DNA of 64,000 nt from Pseudogymnoascus destructans. Lineage: Eukaryota > Ascomycota > Leotiomycetes > Thelebolales > Thelebolaceae. This document shows positions 11,312-23,225 of the stretch, in pieces. Made by a program: the position numbers and the translations under genes. Every line of letters begins with the position of its first letter. Position 1 is the stretch's first letter. The stretch is taken from positions 824,274-888,273 of the forward strand of contig NW_020167538.1 in the NCBI RefSeq assembly GCF_001641265.1, read 5' to 3'. A model generated the notes under the pieces. It did no database searches and was not told the origin of the DNA. It saw nothing but the letters and a program-made list of their open reading frames with translations.

Positions 11312-12735
11312 ATTCTTGCCATCTTCTCATCCGGCCAACGATCACCACACGCGACTACACTTCCGTGATTTATTCACTTCTCTAATTATAGGTTATTATT
11401 TATCGACACGGACGACACAGCATTGGGTTGGAACAATGGAGTATATATGTAGAGCTTTTGGTGGTTTTCCTTTTCCTCAGAGCCCTTCGAACTTTTACGT
11501 CTTGTCAGGCCCACTCAGATATTCTCTTCCTTTTCCTCGATCTCTCTCCCAGACAAGTGCGAGGGTTAGAACAAACATAACGTTTTAATGTGCAACTACT
11601 TCTTGGTCATCGAAATATTTCTTCGTTCAAATGATATTTTACTCGTGGGGTGGCGTTCGTGGGTTGCATCGGTCCGGTAAAGGGGTGGTGGATTGGGTCA
11701 TGAGAGGTGCTGGGGCAAAATCAACTATGCTGTCATGAAGATCCGATGGTCCGCATTTTCATCAGTGTAAGAACAGGGGTTTCGTTCTCTGTCTGTCAAA
11801 AACAAGATAAAACAAATAAAATTAGCCCGTTTCCAGCTTTATTCTTATGTCCTCATTGTCTATTGTCACATTCTCATCGGTTCTTACCAATCATAGCCAA
11901 CAGCCAACGGTAACCACCAAATTAGTATCTCCAAGCCAAGGGGAATCAGACTTCTGTGCATCGATACTCTCCTACTCGCTTGAGGCACGGTCAATAACTG
12001 CTTTACGGCGAAGATCTTAAAATTCACTTTCGTGACTGATGATCATCATGGCCACAACGGCCCCTCCTATTGCAGAGTAATATCTCCGTATTATATCCAG
12101 TTTCTTCAATCTCTCGCCTGTACAGTGGCTCTCGTTTCATTCCGTGACGAAAGCTTCAATTTCCATTTCATATTATATAGACTAGCAAGTAGCAAGCACC
12201 TATTCAAGCACGCCAACGAGCATAGACACTGTAGGAACTATAGAAAGAGAGAGATCGGAGGTACGTGGGAAGGCCAAGCAAAGATGCATATGCCACGTAG
12301 CCACACAAACTTAATGCGTGCTTCGGTTTAGGCTTCTCGCCAGCTTTTCCTACTGCCATGCCCCTTTCCTGTCACCGGCCAGTCGTTCTCGCCGCCACCG
12401 CTGCCCTCCTGTCACTGGCCGTTCTCGCCGCGACTCCGTTTTGTCACCGCTATGGGGTTGATATCGAGCAATTGTATCCAACCATAAATTATCGCCTGCA
12501 TCGCCCGCGGACCACCTCTAAGGCCCCACCAACTTCTTCGCCCTCCCCTGCCACTCTTTCAGGTAAGTGATGGCATCCTTGACCATGCATGATGACTAGG
12601 ACGGGTTCCATAAAGGCCATGTATCGTAACTTGAGTACATACGATGAATTACAGACTACTCCACTGTGTTGACTCTATTTTGTCCCCTGTTCTATAATAT
12701 TTGAAGACTTCGTTGGGTCTCATCTATTTCCAATA
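11312..12735. other. Gene-poor convergent region, 1.4 kb
   Basis: Between the CCHC gene and AP-3 beta, which converge. Open frames are short. One at 12358-12570 begins with a hydrophobic run that resembles a signal peptide, but it is built on an imperfect GTCAC-GGCC/GTTCTCGCCGC internal repeat and has no other support. No tRNA or rRNA seen. May contain an untranslated RNA; nothing in the sequence shows one. Confidence 0.4.
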
Positions 12736-15307
12736 TCAACGCTTGATAAGCTGGTCACCCTCTGCACCATCATCACTTTCCTCATTTTCTTCGCCCTCCT
12801 CGTCATCAGTCTCCTCCTCACTCTCTTCCTCGTCTTCTTCTTCCTCCGAACCCTCTTCCCCAGACCCCTCCTCCTCCTCCTCCTCCTCCTCCTCACTCTC
12901 TTCTTCCGCCAGCCAATCATCAAGCGTCTTGGCTTTCTCCTTCCCCTTCCCTTCCCCCTCACTGACCCCGCTCCCATCACCATTCATACCACTCCTCCCC
13001 ACAACCGTCTTTCCGCTCCCCGCCGCCCGATCCAGCATCTCCCCAGCCGGAACAGACTTCGCACTGGTCTCACCATACGCCTTCTCCTCCTCCCACTCCC
13101 TCAGACTCGGATCCGGCTCCTGGCCCGCTTTCACCCACTCCGGTAATCCTTCGTACCCCTTAATCCCCATCCCGCCTACGCTGTCTCCAATTACCAAGCT
13201 TGCTGAGCCTAGCATGAACCCTTTCCTGCTCTCGCTTGGGCTTGGTACCTGCGGTACCAGCTTCGGGGCCAGGAGCATCAAGGTGGCGAGTTGTGTGGAG
13301 GAGGGCGTGGAGAGGAGGGAGCGGTAGAGGCGGAGACGGTCGCGCAGGTCGTAGGATGTGTCGTATCGCGCTAGAAGGAATATGTAATTCCATAGTAAGA
13401 CAATCGGGTGCTCTTCGTCTGGGCTGACAAAGTGTGGTGGCTTGAAATCTTGCTGCTGGGAAGGCGATGCATTGTCTCCGCCACTTTGGCCGTCATGCGG
13501 CGACCTACTGTCGGCTGGTGTTGGTTCTGCAGTAGCTTGGAGCCGGTTGAGGTAGTGCAGGTATACCTTCGCAGCAAGCAATACAATCTGCAGCTTTGCG
13601 GGCTCAGCTTCGTCAGCGAAATTCTTAGCTAGAATGCGTAAAACATCTGGCGCAATGTTATCTTCTTCACCGATTCCCGAGAATTCTCCTACAAGCCAGA
13701 TGATTGTCGCGCGCGCCTTTGGGCTCGTGGTGGTGTCGAGGCTCTTTGCTAACCGGATGACCGTCTTTATATGGGAGTCCGGGTCTTGTTGGATAAGATG
13801 CCGTATAACAGTCAATGATTCCGCAACCAGGTTTCCGTCTGGACTGCTAATTTGCTTGAGCAAGAGTCTCATGCAGCGTCCAGACGTTTGCGTGTCGGAT
13901 TGCGCACACCGTCCAATGGCACGAACGCTCTCACGGACCAGTGCTCGATCAGACCCAGAGGCGAAGTGTTCGAGTTCGTTGAGAATGAGGCTCTTAATGT
14001 GAGTATCGCAATGCGGGAATATCAAGGTAAGCATTTCCAGTTTAAGCTCCCAGACTTGTGCTGGGTCAGTAGTGCGAACCAGGAAATGAGAGGCAAAGCG
14101 GACAAAAGACTGCGGTTGTGAGATCGCAACCGAGACGATGTTGTACAGGGCAATATGTTGGATATCTTGGGGACCTCGGAGGAGGGCAACGAGAGGCCCA
14201 ATCGTCGACTCGATGTAAGAAGGTGTGCCGAGGTTGACGTATGCACGCGCGACAGCTACGACGACTGCTGAATTGCGGCTTTGTAGGAGAGGCTTGATAC
14301 TCTTTAGGAGTAGTTCAAGGTCAGGATTTATCACAGCAACCTCATCGGAGATTTCTTCTTCTGTTTGATCTTCCTCGTCCTCATAGAACCCCTTGGTTCC
14401 ATTTTTTCTCTTCACAGTCGTTGTCCTTCGCGGGAAGCATCGCCTTGCATAAATAGTCATCAGCTGCAAGGTCGCCAGTTGACTCCATTCATCCATATCC
14501 ACGAGCTTCTTCACAAGCCCTCTGTAATGCTTATGAATCAAATCTAGCCTCTCAGGGCAGATCTCCATGAAAGTCTTCACTGCTGCACCAGCCACATAAT
14601 ATTGTTTATCTCCCAGCAAGGTCGATAGGTATCCTAGAAGCTGCGGCAATGTCCCCGGGTCCAGTCTGTAGCATTTCGGGATTGCCAGCGCAGCTGCTCT
14701 CCGTACGTGAGGACTCATGTCACCCAACCCTTTCCGAATCGCCAGAGAAACAATCTGGCTGATTACCGGAACGCGAATCCCTGACATCGTTTTGAGGGCC
14801 ATGGCCCGGACTTGGGGGTTCCCATCAGATAGCGATTTCTGGATTGTGTTTATGGAGAGGAGAGCAAGGTCGGGCTCGGCTTCGGCGTGGCTCAGGAGAT
14901 ATATGTAGACCAGCTTTTTTATTTCGAGGTTTGGGGAAGCGACATTTTTGACGACGGAGGAGAAGAATGGCAAGCATGGTTGAGAGCGGTGCATCAACTA
15001 TATAGTATCAGCATATGCCATATTGTAGCTTCTTGCTCAGAAGGGTCACATACCGTTATAACCTTCCTCAGTCCATCAAGGACTTCTCTTTCATTCCTAC
15101 TGTCAAGCAGCTTCCGAATCTGTGCCGTCGAGAGGCTCTTCTGAGTGGAGCGCGAGCTTCGTGCTGCCTGAGCCGCATCCATGGTTAGGTCTCGAGCTAT
15201 TCCCTCGTCAGCATCATAGCTCGGAGCGTCATGGAACGGGGATATGAAGAAAGACATTGCTACATACCACTTTCCAGCAGGCTGGAGATCCGAGACAGCG
15301 ACTCCAT
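12736..15307 (-). CDS. apl6: AP-3 adaptor complex subunit beta
   Basis: Modelled as complement(join(12736..14997,15054..15196,15268..15307)), 814 residues. Exon 1 encodes MESLSRISSLLES; introns use GTATGT donors. The body is the adaptin-N helical-repeat domain with typical blocks: LLDSRNEREVLDGLRKVIT, FFSSVVKNVASPNLEIKKLVYIYLLSHAE, VRRAAALAIPKCYRLDP, GDKQYYVAGAAVKTF, RNSAVVVAVARAYVNL. The last ~100 residues hold a long acidic Glu/Asp/Ser stretch encoded by CTC/TCC repeats on the plus strand, as in other fungal AP-3 beta hinges. The subunit belongs to the clathrin-independent AP-3 coat that sorts cargo from Golgi/endosome to the vacuole. The Ser-rich open frame on the plus strand over the acidic tail is only its complement. 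Confidence 0.94.
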
Positions 15308-15701
15308 GCTTGGGATGGGGAGCACAAGGAAACGTGCAACTTGAGCTGTAGTGGGGTTAAGCGACGGTGACGACAATGACGCTGATGCACCAGCGTTTGG
15401 GGGTCGGCAATTATTAATTCCTATGAGCATGCGACACCGACGACGAGTTCTGGGATTAATTAATATTTCCCATTGAGGTTCATAGTTACGACCATATATC
15501 TAAAGTCTGCTTTCCAAACCAGACGACCAACTAACACCAGCCACTAACAAACTAACGGCGCGTTGACCAGTAGCCAGGAACTGGCGTCTACCGGGCTACA
15601 GCGACAGAGACAATCCAGCAATAGCGACGGCCACAATGACCGCCCCAGGCCCTACCCCTTGAGCCACTGTTATCGTCTGGTGATGGGAGAACTATTATCA
15701 A
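15308..15701. promoter_or_regulatory. Divergent promoter region, apl6 / unknown gene
   Basis: Upstream DNA of two genes transcribed apart. Contains an AATTATTAATTC/GGGATTAATTAATATT pair near 15409 and 15450. No coding signal. Confidence 0.45.
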
Positions 15702-16574
15702 ATGGCGCCGGCATCACCAATCGCCGTTCCTCCAGTTACTCCACGCGTTCTACTCGATTATATCCTGACCTCCACCTCATACCCCACAACCCTCCTCGTC
15801 TGCTCTCCGCGAGCAGCCTTTCTTTCGTCTCTACAGAACTCAGCATCTACCTCTTCGACATTACAATCTTCGACATCAACGCTCCACCTTCTTTCTCTCT
15901 CCCCACACATACAAACCATATTCACACCCACTCTCTCGCATCTCCGCGCCTGGCTCTCTGTCGCGGACAGCGGCTGTGCCGCACCGGCCCCAGCTTCAGA
16001 TCCAGGGAGCAAGGCTACAACAGATACCCCTAATCGGAGCAATGGGAGAAGCCAACTAGTCGTTTGGGGTCTGGTGAACATACACCAGGGGACGAGCGAA
16101 TGGAGCGTGCAAGGCTTGAGTTCAACCGCGGCAGCATTGGTAGAAGCAGGACAACGGATGGGAAGGAAGGTTGTACTTGTCGAAGAAGCTGAAAATGAAC
16201 CGAGCAGGGAGGATGAGGGAGATGAAGGCGAGCCTGCGAGGAGTGAAGGCATGGTGGGTCAAGGAGATCTAGAAGAAATAAATGGCATGAATGATAATGG
16301 CGAGCTGGAAGACGACCGCCCGGTTGAGCAGGAGATAAAACGGCAGAGTGGTATCTATCACAGGCGGTTACCGATGCTAAATGGTTGCTCCAAGACAGAT
16401 GCCAATGACTTAGAGGCCGGGGCTTGGAGTGGACGGACAGTGGAAGTCGGCATTGTGCTGAATCGGTGGTTTAGGTTCACAAGGGACGAGATGCTACCGT
16501 CAGACCGTATTTGCAAGAGATCTAGCTGTTTAGGCATTCACAACTTGAAGGGCCGGTTGAAAGAATGGGTGTGA
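15702..16574 (+). CDS. Conserved-looking hypothetical protein, possible RecA-like fold
   Basis: Single-exon frame of 290 residues from the ATG at 15702. I do not recognise a named family. Visible features: a Pro-rich start (PIAVPPVTPRVLLDYILTS), a hydrophobic strand TTLLVCSPRAAFLSSL, a Ser/Thr-rich loop, then LSHLRAWLSVA and a second strand block SQLVVWGLVNIHQGTSEWS followed by RKVVLVEE. The alternation of buried strands and helices resembles the core of RecA/Rad51-paralogue folds, but I see no Walker A. Acidic linker at ~165-215, and a C-terminal block SGRTVEVGIVLNRWFRF. An overlapping open frame from ~15563 in another phase is probably a shadow. Function unknown. Confidence 0.6.
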   Translation: MAPASPIAVPPVTPRVLLDYILTSTSYPTTLLVCSPRAAFLSSLQNSASTSSTLQSSTSTLHLLSLSPHIQTIFTPTLSHLRAWLSVADSGCAAPAPASDPGSKATTDTPNRSNGRSQLVVWGLVNIHQGTSEWSVQGLSSTAAALVEAGQRMGRKVVLVEEAENEPSREDEGDEGEPARSEGMVGQGDLEEINGMNDNGELEDDRPVEQEIKRQSGIYHRRLPMLNGCSKTDANDLEAGAWSGRTVEVGIVLNRWFRFTRDEMLPSDRICKRSSCLGIHNLKGRLKEWV

Positions 16575-16995
16575 CGGATTTGCTACACATACGGCGTATA
16601 CTTTCGCAGCTGGCATATATTCGCCATCAAGCTGCAGTAGCCGCATAGCTTACTTGGTGGACTTAGTCCAACAGTCCTGACAAATACTAGTAGTTGGCCT
16701 GGGGTTAAGTTTCGACTTTCATCCTGTGGACTCTGCCGAAATGATGTCTACATTCCTCACTTGAATGCATGAACTCAATGTCACGTCCCAGTCTCCAATA
16801 AATGACATAATTCGGATAATGATTTGAATGCACTCTTGATGATATTTTGTACAATCGGCAACTCTCGCTACCACCCATCTATCACTCTTCCCTATCACTA
16901 TCAAGCCATCATGATACACAAAATCCACCGCTCTTCCGCCTCTATATATCTTGCTGGAACCCCGTTTATCAACTATTAACCAAAACCCGCTCAGC
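16575..16995. other. Convergent 3' intergenic region
   Basis: 3' ends of the unknown gene and of rip1 face each other here. Nothing else recognised. Confidence 0.45.
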
Positions 16996-17988
16996 TTAAC
17001 CAATGACCAGGTTGGTCTCGTCCGCGAAGTCGTACTCTGGAATCTCGAGATTGAGCGGTGCTGGTCCCTTGCGAATACGTCCGGAGATATCGTAGTGAGA
17101 ACCGTGGCACGGGCAGAACCATCCGCCAAAGTCACCAGCCTCGCCAATAGGTACGCATCCCAAATGTGTGCAGACACCTAAACGCGTGCTGTTAGTATAG
17201 GTTCCTACGAAGAGTCGTCCCGAAAACAAGAAATTTCGACATGTTGCGCGGTTGTTTGTACGTACCAATCATGACCAACCACTCTGGCTTCTTAACACGG
17301 TCGGCATCCTGTTGGGGATCACGTAGCGACTCGATCTTGATATCCTCGGCCTCCTTGATCTCGTCGGCTGTACGGTGACGGATGAAGACTGGCTTTCCAC
17401 GCCATTTGATGAGGACCTGGATAATATAGTCAGTCTCTGAGTCTCAATTCCAGTCAAATAGAAGGTACGTACGTTCTTGCCCTCTGGGATAGCAGCAAGG
17501 TCAACCTCGACCTTGGCCATGGCCAAGACATCAGCAGATGCGGACATGTTGACAAGGAAATCTGGAGCAACCTCAAGTCAGCAAATCATCCCAATTGGCT
17601 CCCATATTCCATATTCCGTCGCCTTTAGCCTTCGCGAGGCTTCTACATCCCCAATTGATCCCTTCCAACCCTCTTCAAGGATTCACGTACCTTGAACGGT
17701 AGACTTCGCACCCGCGGCGGTGATCGCGCCCATCGACCCAACCATGAAGTATTGGAACATGAGGTTGCTGCTCGTGGCATTCTTGCTCCTGTATTTGCTG
17801 AAATCGGGGATCTTGCTGGTCTGGGCCTTGCTGGCGCTGGCCTTGAAGGGGCTCTCGAAGGCCGGGGTGTTGACGCCGGACTCGCCCGAGGCATTTTTCT
17901 GCGTAGTCGTGCTGAGCGCGCGCACGCTGCCTACGGTGCGTGGGGCAGCACGCAACAGCGCCCGCGAGCTGTGGGTGAGAGATGCCAT
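16996..17988 (-). CDS. rip1: Cytochrome bc1 complex Rieske iron-sulfur subunit, mitochondrial
   Basis: Modelled as complement(join(16996..17177,17266..17416,17473..17561,17691..17988)), 239 residues; three introns, all donors begin GTACGT or similar, all junctions keep frame. The N-terminus (MASLTHSSRALLRAAPRTVGSVRALST) is a typical mitochondrial presequence rich in Arg/Ser without acids. A single membrane anchor follows (LMFQYFMVGSMGAITAAG). The soluble domain carries both [2Fe-2S] boxes, CTHLGC and CPCHGS, with the Cys/His ligands intact, and ends NLVIG. Transfers electrons from ubiquinol to cytochrome c1 in complex III. Length is as expected (~230). Confidence 0.96.
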
Positions 17989-19024
17989 GCTGTAGGTGGG
18001 AGGTTGTGCGTGGACAGAGGAGACAATGAGCGACGAATTGGATGGATGGGTGTTGTCGGATTGATTTTGAGGTTTCGGCAAAGTCAAGGTCGTATAAGCC
18101 CCTCCTGATTGGCTCGTGCTATTTCTACTGGTCCGCCACGTGACTCTCGGTCATTTATGGACCTCTCGTCATAAACATCTCGACAAACATGATTTGACAA
18201 ACATGATTTGATCTGGACTCAGGAACAGAAAATCTACGATTGGCCACGAAATGAGCAATTATGTGCCATGTCTTGTATATTTCATGTTTAGGAGCATAAA
18301 TCTATGTGTGACTTTTCTCAAATGCTGTTTTTGCTGCGTTTCTTCTTTGAGTCTATCACGTGTATTTTTGATACACTTTGAGGCGTGAAATTGTTATGGG
18401 CTAAAGCTATAAAGAAAAAAGTTGAAATCATAGCGTATCAATTATCAGTTTGAGCGCGTTAGGGAATCATTTATATTGTATAATACTGTTTATTCAGAAG
18501 ATTGACTACCAGAAATTGTTACTCATTGCGACCACTTAAATTGGATTTTCACGTGATTTCATGTTGCTGCTCGACTAGGACTAGCGTTATATACAGGTAC
18601 ATAAATTAATTTCAATGTAGCCGGTGCGGGGTCGCCTAAAACATTGGGGAAAGCTCCCCAACAACTCTCATATTCCATCCTGCCGCCGCTGTCCATAATT
18701 CTTCCTCGAATGGCCCACCCCGTCTTTGTGCTCTAAGGACGGCCTGGTAACGGCTTGTTACTTTGGCTGCCAGAGAAACTATTCTAGTATACAGGTTACT
18801 GGGAATTTAACCTGCAAGCCACTAATTTTATTTCCCTTTGGGTCAGCAGCGAGGCTATTTTGTAGCTCCATCATCACCGCTGTTCTTGGCCCTATTTTTC
18901 CGCAGGTTAGAGCCGGAGATGTTTGCTAACAATACAGGTAGGACCGATAAGGTTATAAACCAAGCACAATGGACGCTATGAAGCTTCCTGCCAAGCAGTT
19001 TGTGAGCTCTAAAGTCTTATCAAA
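17989..19024. other. AT-rich intergenic boundary to the dead pectin cluster
   Basis: About 1 kb with no gene. A perfect 14-bp direct repeat (GACAAACATGATTT twice, 18182-18209) is the only clear structure. From about 18.2 kb the base composition turns AT-rich, marking the end of the housekeeping block. Confidence 0.5.
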
Positions 19025-20329
19025 ATGGTGAAACAAATAATTGGTTGCGTTGCTGCCGTTCTTGTCTCTGGTTCTTCTCCACAGCGGCTGCCTCTGCTGT
19101 TCCTGATCCTCGTCATACATGCCAGTATCCGACTAAAAATTCTCTCGAGGGATGTCCCAAGAACAGCATCCTCGTTGGTCATGACTCCTCTGTCGCCAAG
19201 TTTACGTCCATTCAGAAAGCTATTTCTTCGCTCCCAGACGACGACACCGCCTTCATTATTGTAGTTCTCTCAGGGAACTACACGGAGCAGTTGAATGTTA
19301 CGCGTAAAGCTCCCATCACGATTATTGGGCAAACCCGTACTCCATTGGAACAATCAGAGAACACCGTGTGTTTACTGGTCATCCATCAATGGCGCTGGCT
19401 CTGGTCTCACCGACAATGCTTATACGTCTGTCTTGACAGTCGCGCCAAATATAAATGCCAGTTTCACAGGGTCTGGACCTACTGGGTTCCCCGTCCCTGT
19501 GGGCACCCCATTTGGCAACACCGATTCCCGAGTTTACAACATCAACTTCCGCAACATCGCCACTGAAATCGGCGCAGGCCATCTCTGGCGGTCAGGGTGA
19601 GCAGAGCCAACGCTGGCTTCTACTCCTGCGGCTTCTACAGCTACCAGGATACCGTCTACGTTGGCAAGCTCGGCAATGCCTATTTTTACGGCAACGAAAT
19701 TGCCGGCCAGACGGATTTCCTCTACAAATTTGGGACAGCATGGCTCGAGCGCTCGAATCTGACACTGCGCAGATGCGGCGGTGGAATCATTGCGTGGCTA
19801 GGGACTAACACGACGTTTGCTAACCAGTACGGCTGTTACGTCTCGAATTCGCTCATCAACGCAGCGAATTCGTCCAGCGATTGCTGGAAAATGCTCTCTC
19901 GGTAGACCGTGGAATGCGCAGAATCGCAGCGTTTATTTTAATACGTCCATGGACGCTTCGGTCTTGGAGTCTAGGTACACGAAATGGTCGAATAATCCCT
20001 TGACGAACAACTACAATAATTATACCATGATGGGAGAATATGGATCATATGGTCCAGGCTTCAACTTGACTGCACGGCTGGCGGGAAATGTCACCATTGA
20101 GCTGGATAAGAAGACGGCAAGGAAGTACCTCCATCCTCGGGATGTTTTTATCACTCATGAGGGCAAGCCTAATGTCAAATGGATTGACCCAGGTTACCTT
20201 TTGAGTCCGACGCCAAGAGGGGTTCCCGGGCGGTATTCTGAGTTAGATAAGCAGATCTTAAGTAGAATAGATAAAATCAATGTCAAGTTGTGTTGGATTG
20301 AGCTATCTGAGAATAAACCAAATGTGTAA
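19025..20329 (+). pseudogene. Pectin methylesterase (CE8) pseudogene 1
   Basis: Homology to carbohydrate esterase family 8 runs through three reading frames. Blocks in order: signal-like start at 19025, SIQKAISSLPDDDTAFIIVVLSGNYTEQLNV, YWSSINGAGSGLTDNAYTS, GFYSCGFYSYQDTVYVGKLGNAY, EIAGQTDFLY (active-site Asp region) and GRPWNAQNRSVYFNTS (the conserved Arg-Pro-Trp). Frame changes are needed near 19078, 19368, 19585 and 19878; no introns explain them, since coding sequence is continuous on both sides. The enzyme would de-esterify homogalacturonan outside the cell. The C-terminal part, about 19880-20329, is open. It lies head-on to a broken exo-polygalacturonase and near a second broken CE8 gene. 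Confidence 0.85.
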
Positions 20330-20707
20330 TCGTGAAGTATTCTAGCCATTCCAGTTACTATGGACAGTACATTATGCTTTAACGAAGCTACTCTTTCTCA
20401 TATGCCCTCTGAAAATCTTGGCCCTTTGGGTAGGTGGGCCTACTATGTCCGTGTCTGACCCAGCATATGCACAGCCGGCCAGCGGGTAAGTTCGTTGATA
20501 TTACAAACAAGGCACGGTATTTTACTGGCTGGACACACTTTACATTACAGAACTAAGCAATACCCCCTAGGACATGTCAAGCTGCAAGAATTCCATAGAT
20601 AGCTTTACAGTTTTGGCTAAATAGAGAAAATGACAACTCTAATATTCCACCCCTACCCAAATACCTGCAACGGCAGAAATATTATCCCTCACTTTTTTCC
20701 CATCTCA
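20330..20707. other. Intergenic, no gene seen
   Basis: Non-coding stretch between two pseudogenes whose 3' ends face each other. No repeats noted. Confidence 0.45.
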
Positions 20708-21629
20708 CTAAGCAGCAGCAGTGCAGTTCAAACCAAGCTCTGCCACGTTAATCTGTCATTTCCGTTAGCATGACAACTTGCTTTATACCAAGTCGTTCAT
20801 TATGGCGTTTGTGACATATATGTTCTTGACAGTATCCGGGTTGGTTTTCCCTGGGGATCCGACGGAGAGACCATGGCTAGCACCAGAGCATGTGACGCCA
20901 TCGACAGTCACGTAGTTGCAGCCGCCCTTGAAAGCGATGTAATCATCGTAGTTGGTGATTTTCACGTCTTTTATGGTGGTGTAGGTGCTCTCGCCAACAT
21001 CAAATCCGTCGGTGTTCTTGGGCAGATTGGTGGACTTCGAGGCGGCATCCATGGTCAGGCTTGCGTAGTTCATGTTGGTTGCGGCACCCTTCTGGTTGAT
21101 GAAGACGTTTGGGGGGGTTCTTGATTCTGAACCCCGAGGCAACGAGGTTGGAACCACCAATAACACTTAGCAGGGTTGGTCGTTTAAGTGATGAGTTCAC
21201 TGCCAAAAAAATGTTGTAGGCATTTTGGCCGTTCCCATCGATGACGCCGGTACCAGTGAGTGAGCGAAACTTGGCTCCGTTGATGTTTTCATCAAGATAA
21301 TTGCTTCCTGGGTGGCCCAGTACGTGGTATCACTGGAAACTTTGAACAAAGCTTCAAAATGGAAATCACAGTTTGTGCAACCAGTGAAATCCAACATAGT
21401 CGGGATGCTGTAGGCCAAGCCTGCTGGAAGGACAATTGTGCCTCCATTGCCACATAGCAGCTTTGATGGCAGGAGTATCATCCTGCGAAGTGTCGCCAAG
21501 ACTGGCTGGAGTACATGTAGCCCGTTTTGCATGGGCCGCACGATCTGGCACGAGCCCATCTGCACGTGCAGCAAAGGCAGAAGTAGCCTCAAGGGCAATA
21601 AGAAGCAGATTGAATGAGAGAGACAACAT
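20708..21629 (-). pseudogene. Exo-polygalacturonase-like GH28 pseudogene
   Basis: Starts at 21629 with a secretion signal (MLSLSFNLLLIALEATSAFAA). GH28 blocks are spread over frames: ATCTPASLGDTSQDDTPAIKAA, GGTIVLPAGLAYSIPTMLDFTGC, NTDGFDVGESTYTTIKDVKITNYDDYIAFKGGCNYVTVDG, SHGLSVGS. The normally conserved Asp-Asp-Cys of the active site reads DDY. The frame shifts near 21470 and 21200-21300. It stops at 20785, just after YVTNAIMNDL, well short of the family length (~430). A short terminal piece (INVAELGLNCTAAA-stop, ending at 20708) follows after an AG with a good branch point (GCTAAC) 36 nt from a GT, too short for an intron, so about 100 codons seem deleted across an old intron. Confidence 0.82.
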
Positions 21630-21988
21630 GATGAACGGTGGGGAGCAAATAGTCTGGAACAAAAATTTGAGAAAGGGGAGGTCCTTGGCAGTTATATACA
21701 CCCTTGTTATGCCATGCCGTACGGTAAAAGTACATGCCAGTAAAAGTAATAGCCGTTGAAGGATGGTCATGTGAAGATCGATATATAGTGCTGTCAGTTC
21801 ATTTAAGAAATTATAGAGTTCCTCCTTGGTGGAATATCCCTAGATTTGAAACGTATCGGTGAAATATGAACACACTATGTAACTGGGTATCTGATATTAT
21901 CCTTTATATGTATATTAAACATTAGGTGCCCTCGAGAGAAAACTGGTCCAGCAACTCAACCATCTTAGAAATTTCGTTGTCTATCATC
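21630..21988. promoter_or_regulatory. Upstream region of two divergent pectin pseudogenes
   Basis: Shared 5' region of the GH28 and second CE8 pseudogenes. Contains a duplicated GTAAAAGTA segment (TACGGTAAAAGTACATGCCAGTAAAAGTA, quoted in two parts: 21720-21733 and 21738-21747). No coding signal. Confidence 0.4.
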
Positions 21989-23131
21989 ATGAAGTTTACC
22001 CTCCTTGTTTCAGGAGCCTTGGCTCTTCTGGGGATCGGCGAGGTGATGGCCGCCCCAGGCCCTGCACTTGTCAATAGAACAGCCCGCACAAGCACCCCTA
22101 GCAGATGCTTGACAGTTCAGGGATCAGGGACTCAGAGTGTGAGTAATCAACCATGACCGCAGCTCTTGCTGCCTTTGGTCATCTGCATGCATCTTCGTGT
22201 ACAGCGGTACATATAACGAAGCGTTCGGCGTCGCATACAATGCTCCATTGATTCTGTATGGTTATACTGCCGAGTAGTTATATCTTCTATTAACCTTGCA
22301 GCCTCAACCTTCTCATAGTACCGGCACATACAAGTCCAATGTAGTCACCTTCCAGCGCAGCATGAGCTCGACAAACGCAGGCAACCTCGATGCCTCTTCA
22401 GTGGCCAACATCGTAAGTGCCAACTTCAAGGCCTACAACTTCAACTTCAAGAACACCTATGGCTCCAGGGCTAAAGCCGTTGCTGTAACAGCCAATGGCG
22501 ACAAGCAGGGTTTCTACGGATGCGGATTCTACGGTTATCAGGATACTCTACTTGCCAAAAATGGCAAGCAGTACTATTCCAACTGCTACATGGAGGGCGC
22601 CGTTGATTATATCTTGGGGAATGCTGCTGCTTGGTTTGGCGAATGCACTACTGCAAGCAATGGCGGCGGCGCCATCACTGCCACTTCCCGACAGGATCCA
22701 GCTGATGCTTCCCGCTAGGTCTTTGACCACAGCACTGTAAGTCTCCCAAGTCGCACATCAGCTCCACCAGTCAAAATACTAACATATGGCGGGTTACCGC
22801 AGCCTCTAGGGCCAGAGTCGTTAGGATGGTGTACCTCGGGCGGCCGTGAAGAGTTTTGTCTCGCGTCATGCTCCAAAACTCTGTGCTCACAAACGTCGTG
22901 AATGCAAAGGGCTGGACTCCCATGGCCGATGGAGCGACCCCGTAAGTAGCTAGCCATCTTCGTGCCGAAATACAGAACTAACAATAAGACAGGATCTATA
23001 CAGAGTACAACAACAGTGGTGCGGGAAGCGATACGTCGGCTATGCAATTTTTGACCGCGTCGTCGGCTGCGATTAGCACAGAGACTGTGTGGGGCAGCGA
23101 TTGGAAAACTTGGATCGATACATCCTACTAG
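21989..23131 (+). pseudogene. Pectin methylesterase (CE8) pseudogene 2
   Basis: Begins MKFTLLVSGALALLGIGEVMAAP, a good secretion signal. After a first intron starting at about 22140 the CE8 core is open: NFNFKNTYGSRAKAVAVTANGDKQGFYGCGFYGYQDTLLAKNG and YMEGAVDYILGNAAAWF (QDT and DY(I) catalytic region present). Then come lesions: a TAG at 22716-22718 where the family has Trp-Tyr before VFDHST, a second intron 22738-~22800, and the essential GRPW tryptophan turned to TGA (22847-22849), followed by a small deletion. The remaining C-terminus reads well in another frame (VMLQNSVLTNVVNAKGW, TEYNNSGAGSDTSAMQFL, ending TSY-stop at 23131). A dead but recent copy. Confidence 0.87.
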
Positions 23132-23225
23132 GAGCCTTGGTGCCAGTTCGAAGTTTCCCCGTGGGGTGGAGTGGGATATGTAGTGGGGGGCCCAGCGTAG
23201 CAATGAGAGCTTCCTATAAGAATGT

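Noticed and set aside
12358..12570. Signal-peptide-like 70-codon frame
   Set aside because: Low-complexity internal repeat, no domain, no neighbouring support.
12701..13327. Long Ser-rich open frame on the plus strand
   Set aside because: It is the complement of the acidic Glu/Asp/Ser tail of AP-3 beta; CTC/TCC repeats give open frames on both strands.
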